DNA of 7,942 nucleotides from assembly GCA_021848165.1 (NCBI GenBank), contig JAJZMW010000039.1, forward strand, positions 1 to 7,942, given 5' to 3'. The notes beneath the pieces were generated by a model. The model was not told the DNA's origin. It ran no database searches and saw only the letters and a program-made list of their open reading frames with translations. The position numbers and the translations under genes were made by a program. This document shows, piece by piece, positions 6,006 to 7,942 of the stretch. Each line of letters begins with the position of its first letter. Position 1 is the first letter of the stretch. This DNA comes from Thermoplasmata archaeon. Lineage in GTDB: Archaea; Thermoplasmatota; Thermoplasmata; Lutacidiplasmatales; UBA184.

Positions 6006-7871
6006 TCAGGAGGTCGCCGCGGCGACGCGGTCGATCGCGGCGCGCAGGCGCCGAGCGATCTCCTGCCCGTCGCGGCGGCCCCGCACGACCTTCATCACGT
6101 CGCCCATCAGCGGCTGGAAGGCGTCGCCCTTGCGCGCCCGAACGAGCGGCTCGTTGCGGTCGACGATCTCCTGCACGATCCGATCGAGCTCCGCGTCGGA
6201 AAGGCCGCTCAGGCCGAGATCGGCCGCCGCCGCCTCCGGCGACGCGGTCCCGGCCCGAAGGGCGGCGAGGACCTGCACCAGCGCCTCCTTGGCGTAGCGA
6301 CCCTCTTCGGCCCCGCGGAGCGCGGAGTCCAACTGGTCGATGGGGAGCGGGCGACCCGACGGGGCGGCGTCCGCTTCGACCAACGGGAGTTCCTGGGTCA
6401 GCAGGCGCGCGACGGCGACCGGGGCGCGGCCGCGCCGGACGAGCTCCTCGAACCGCACGCTCTCGCCCGCGACGACGAGCTGGTGCGCGAGGTCCCGCGG
6501 AACGGCGAAGGTGCGGGCCAGGCGGTCTTCGAGCTCGCCGGGCCGCTCGGGGACCTTCTCGACCGCGCGGCGGCGATCGTCCGGGGAGACGACGATCGGG
6601 GGGACGTCCGTTTCGGGGTACATGCGATGGCGCCCCGACAGCGGTCGCGAGTAGCGGGTCCGCCCCTCCGGGAGCGGGTCGCGGGTCTCCCCCGGGATGC
6701 CGTCGATCGCCGCGCGGGCGCGCTCGACCGCCGCCCGAAGCGCGGCCTCGGCCCGCGATGCCGACGGATCCGCCACGAGAAGGAATCCGTCGGCCGGACC
6801 GGCGTCGAGCGCGGCGCGGACCCGGTCGATCTCGGCCGGACCGAGACCGTATCCCGGCAGCTCGTCCGAGTGCAAAAGACCCCCGATGCCGAACCGACGG
6901 GCGCGCTCCGCGAGCTCCCGGCCCAACCGGTGATCCGTCCCCGGGGGCGAGCGGAGGCATCCCGCGAAGCCGGGAAGGCGCACGCCCAGGATCGCCCCGC
7001 CCGAGCCGCCCTTCCGGGCGAGCGGGCCGGAGGCGACCGCCCCGAGGGCGGGGCCGAGATCCGCGAACTCGGTCCCCGGCGGCCGGGCCCCTTGGGCGCG
7101 CAGCCGGTCGCGCACCTCGAGCAGGACCCGCTGGCGCTCCGCCTCGGCGGCGACGTACGCCTCGATCCAGCGAAGCTCCTGGACCCCTTTGATCTCGACA
7201 CGGTGACCTCCCTCGATCGAGACGTTCAGATCCTCGCGGACGGTCCCGATCCCGCGCCGGACGCGCGGGGTGGCGCGCAGGAGCGCGCCGATCTCCTCCG
7301 CGACCCGGCGCGCCTCGGCCCCGCTCGCGATGTCGGGGCTCGTCGCGACCTCGAGCAGGGGGATCCCCAGGCGGTCGAGGCGGTAGGTGATCTCCCCGGG
7401 CGATTCGGCGACCTTGCGGGCCGCGTCCTCCTCGAGGCAGATCGACTCGATGCCGATCGCCTTGCCATCGACCCGGATCTCTCCGCCGACCGCGATGAGG
7501 GCGGTGCGTTGGAAGCCGGAAGTGTTCGATCCGTCCACCACGATCTTGCGCATCACCTGGATCTCGTCGACGATCCGGGCGCCGACCATGTGGGCGACGA
7601 TCAACGCGCTCTCGAGCGCGATCGGGTCGAGGGCGTGCGGCGGCTCTTCGTCCATCTCCACGAGGCACGAGGTCGGCGTCGACTCGTAGCGATAGAGCAG
7701 GTCGCATGCCGCCTGGAAGCGCGCCGCCGGATCGATCGCGCGCTCCTCCCCGCCCGCCGCGCGCAAGCGCCGGACGAAGCGGGCCCCGACCTCCTCCGAG
7801 AGTTCGCACGGGCACCGGCAGAACAGCTTGCCCGTGGCGAGCTGCTGGTGGACCTCGAGCCCGGCCTTCAC
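6006..7871 (-). CDS. gatE: Glu-tRNA(Gln) amidotransferase subunit E
   Basis: GatE, with GatD, converts Glu-tRNA(Gln) to Gln-tRNA(Gln): it phosphorylates the misacylated glutamate with ATP and uses ammonia released by GatD. This route supplies Gln-tRNA in archaea lacking GlnRS. The 621 residues match the family in length and order. The GatB/E catalytic core has GLEVHQQL (4-11), LFCRCPCEL (16-24), DGSNTSGFQRTAL (113-125), CLEEDAARK (145-153), YRLDRLGIPLLEVAT (163-177) and REDLNVSIEGG (212-222). The GatE-specific AspRS-insert-like (GAD) domain has LPGFAG (299-304), LHSDELPGYG (333-342) and RMYPETDVPP (416-425). The C-terminal helical and YqeY-like tail ends with PLMGDVMKVVRGRRDG (587-602). The GTG start is the only in-frame start in the window, has an SD seven bases upstream, and overlaps the preceding stop as GTGA. 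It may be a few residues shorter at the N-terminus than usual. The identification is very secure. Confidence 0.97.
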   Translation of the reverse strand: MKAGLEVHQQLATGKLFCRCPCELSEEVGARFVRRLRAAGGEERAIDPAARFQAACDLLYRYESTPTSCLVEMDEEPPHALDPIALESALIVAHMVGARIVDEIQVMRKIVVDGSNTSGFQRTALIAVGGEIRVDGKAIGIESICLEEDAARKVAESPGEITYRLDRLGIPLLEVATSPDIASGAEARRVAEEIGALLRATPRVRRGIGTVREDLNVSIEGGHRVEIKGVQELRWIEAYVAAEAERQRVLLEVRDRLRAQGARPPGTEFADLGPALGAVASGPLARKGGSGGAILGVRLPGFAGCLRSPPGTDHRLGRELAERARRFGIGGLLHSDELPGYGLGPAEIDRVRAALDAGPADGFLLVADPSASRAEAALRAAVERARAAIDGIPGETRDPLPEGRTRYSRPLSGRHRMYPETDVPPIVVSPDDRRRAVEKVPERPGELEDRLARTFAVPRDLAHQLVVAGESVRFEELVRRGRAPVAVARLLTQELPLVEADAAPSGRPLPIDQLDSALRGAEEGRYAKEALVQVLAALRAGTASPEAAAADLGLSGLSDAELDRIVQEIVDRNEPLVRARKGDAFQPLMGDVMKVVRGRRDGQEIARRLRAAIDRVAAATS

Positions 7872-7942
7872 GCCGCATCTCCCGCGCGACGCCGGTCGCC
7901 CATCTCGCCGGCGACCGGCGTCACGAGCCGCCGGGCGACCGC
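7868..7942 (-). CDS. gatD: C-terminal end of the preceding gene, probably Glu-tRNA(Gln) amidotransferase subunit D (partial)
   Basis: A minus-strand frame is open from the right edge to TGA at 7868-7870 and encodes 24 residues, including LVTPVAGEMGDRRR. The stop overlaps the gatE start in GTGA, a sign of a translationally coupled upstream partner. From memory, archaeal GatD proteins end near an AGEI-like motif followed by polar residues, and AGEMGD fits this. GatD is the asparaginase-like subunit that frees ammonia from glutamine or asparagine for GatE, and gatD-gatE adjacency is common in archaea. With so few residues, the identification rests on context plus one short motif. Confidence 0.65.
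   Translation of the reverse strand, partial: AVARRLVTPVAGEMGDRRRAGDAA
7879..7883 (-). promoter_or_regulatory. Shine-Dalgarno sequence for gatE
   Basis: The minus strand reads GGGAG with a 7-base spacer to GTG 7871. It lies within the final codons of the upstream gene and supports both the GTG start and coupled translation. Confidence 0.6.

Noticed and set aside
4492..6297. 601-codon plus-strand frame over the divergent promoter and phosphatase
   Set aside because: It crosses three real genes in a different frame or on the other strand and has no recognisable domain.
5986..7878. Minus-strand extension of the phosphatase frame through gatE, as if a giant fusion
   Set aside because: Only the part below about 5985 shows HAD motifs. 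The upstream part is an Arg/Gly/Pro-rich shadow of gatE, whose own frame is motif-perfect.
1..7942. Search for CRISPR, tRNA or rRNA, transposase, integrase, toxin-antitoxin or defence genes
   Set aside because: No direct repeat-spacer pattern, cloverleaf-like sequence, or coding motif of these kinds was seen on either strand by eye. The content looks like core genome plus one surface-protein locus.

Overview
The window reads as GC-rich archaeal chromosome. The clearest marker is gatE, preceded by the last codons of what is most likely gatD. This archaeal-type GatDE amidotransferase makes Gln-tRNA(Gln). TATA-like elements sit about 26-28 bases upstream of apparently leaderless first genes, while genes inside operons have Shine-Dalgarno (SD) sequences. 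This mix is also typical of archaea. The repeat style of the large surface protein (aromatic-x-V-x-F-x-E-x-GLPSGT-x-W modules closed by NGTY motifs) is what I associate with Thermoplasmata-related lineages, so a high-GC Thermoplasmatota member is my inference. Nothing in the window fixes the taxon.

Layout from left to right. (1) Positions 2-2551, minus strand: the N-terminal 850 or so residues of a large surface protein whose C-terminus lies beyond the left edge. It has two hydrophobic N-terminal segments, a Pro/Ala/Ser/Thr linker, a globular domain, then at least five modules of about 80 residues rich in N-glycosylation sequons. (2) 2552-2780: a 229-base spacer with a GC-rich inverted repeat just after the permease stop and a TATA-like element for the surface protein. 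(3) 2781-4670, minus strand: a two-gene ABC-2 type exporter, ATPase then permease. The stop and start codons abut (TAG|ATG), and a strong SD lies inside the ATPase gene. (4) 4671-4756: a compact divergent promoter with a TATA-like element for each direction and a perfect 7+7 dyad exactly between them. (5) 4757-5092, plus strand: a small membrane protein starting with GTG, apparently leaderless. (6) 5068-7942, minus strand: a four-gene cluster of gatD (tail only), gatE, an archaeal-type HAD phosphatase (probable phosphoglycolate phosphatase) and a 57-residue protein with four CxxC motifs. Its genes overlap or are 6-20 bases apart. Its last gene overlaps the 3' end of the small membrane protein tail to tail by 25 bases.

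GatE works with GatD to amidate Glu-tRNA(Gln). The phosphatase and the zinc-ribbon protein follow closely and are probably co-transcribed and translationally coupled, but no functional link is evident from sequence. The ABC pair should form one membrane complex; its substrate is unknown. Several very long open frames in this window are GC-driven shadows and were excluded. No tRNA, rRNA, CRISPR, transposon or integration signature was seen. The most useful overlooked items are the 57-residue Cys-rich gene, the gatD tail, the dyad in the divergent promoter, and the ATPase H-loop substitution.
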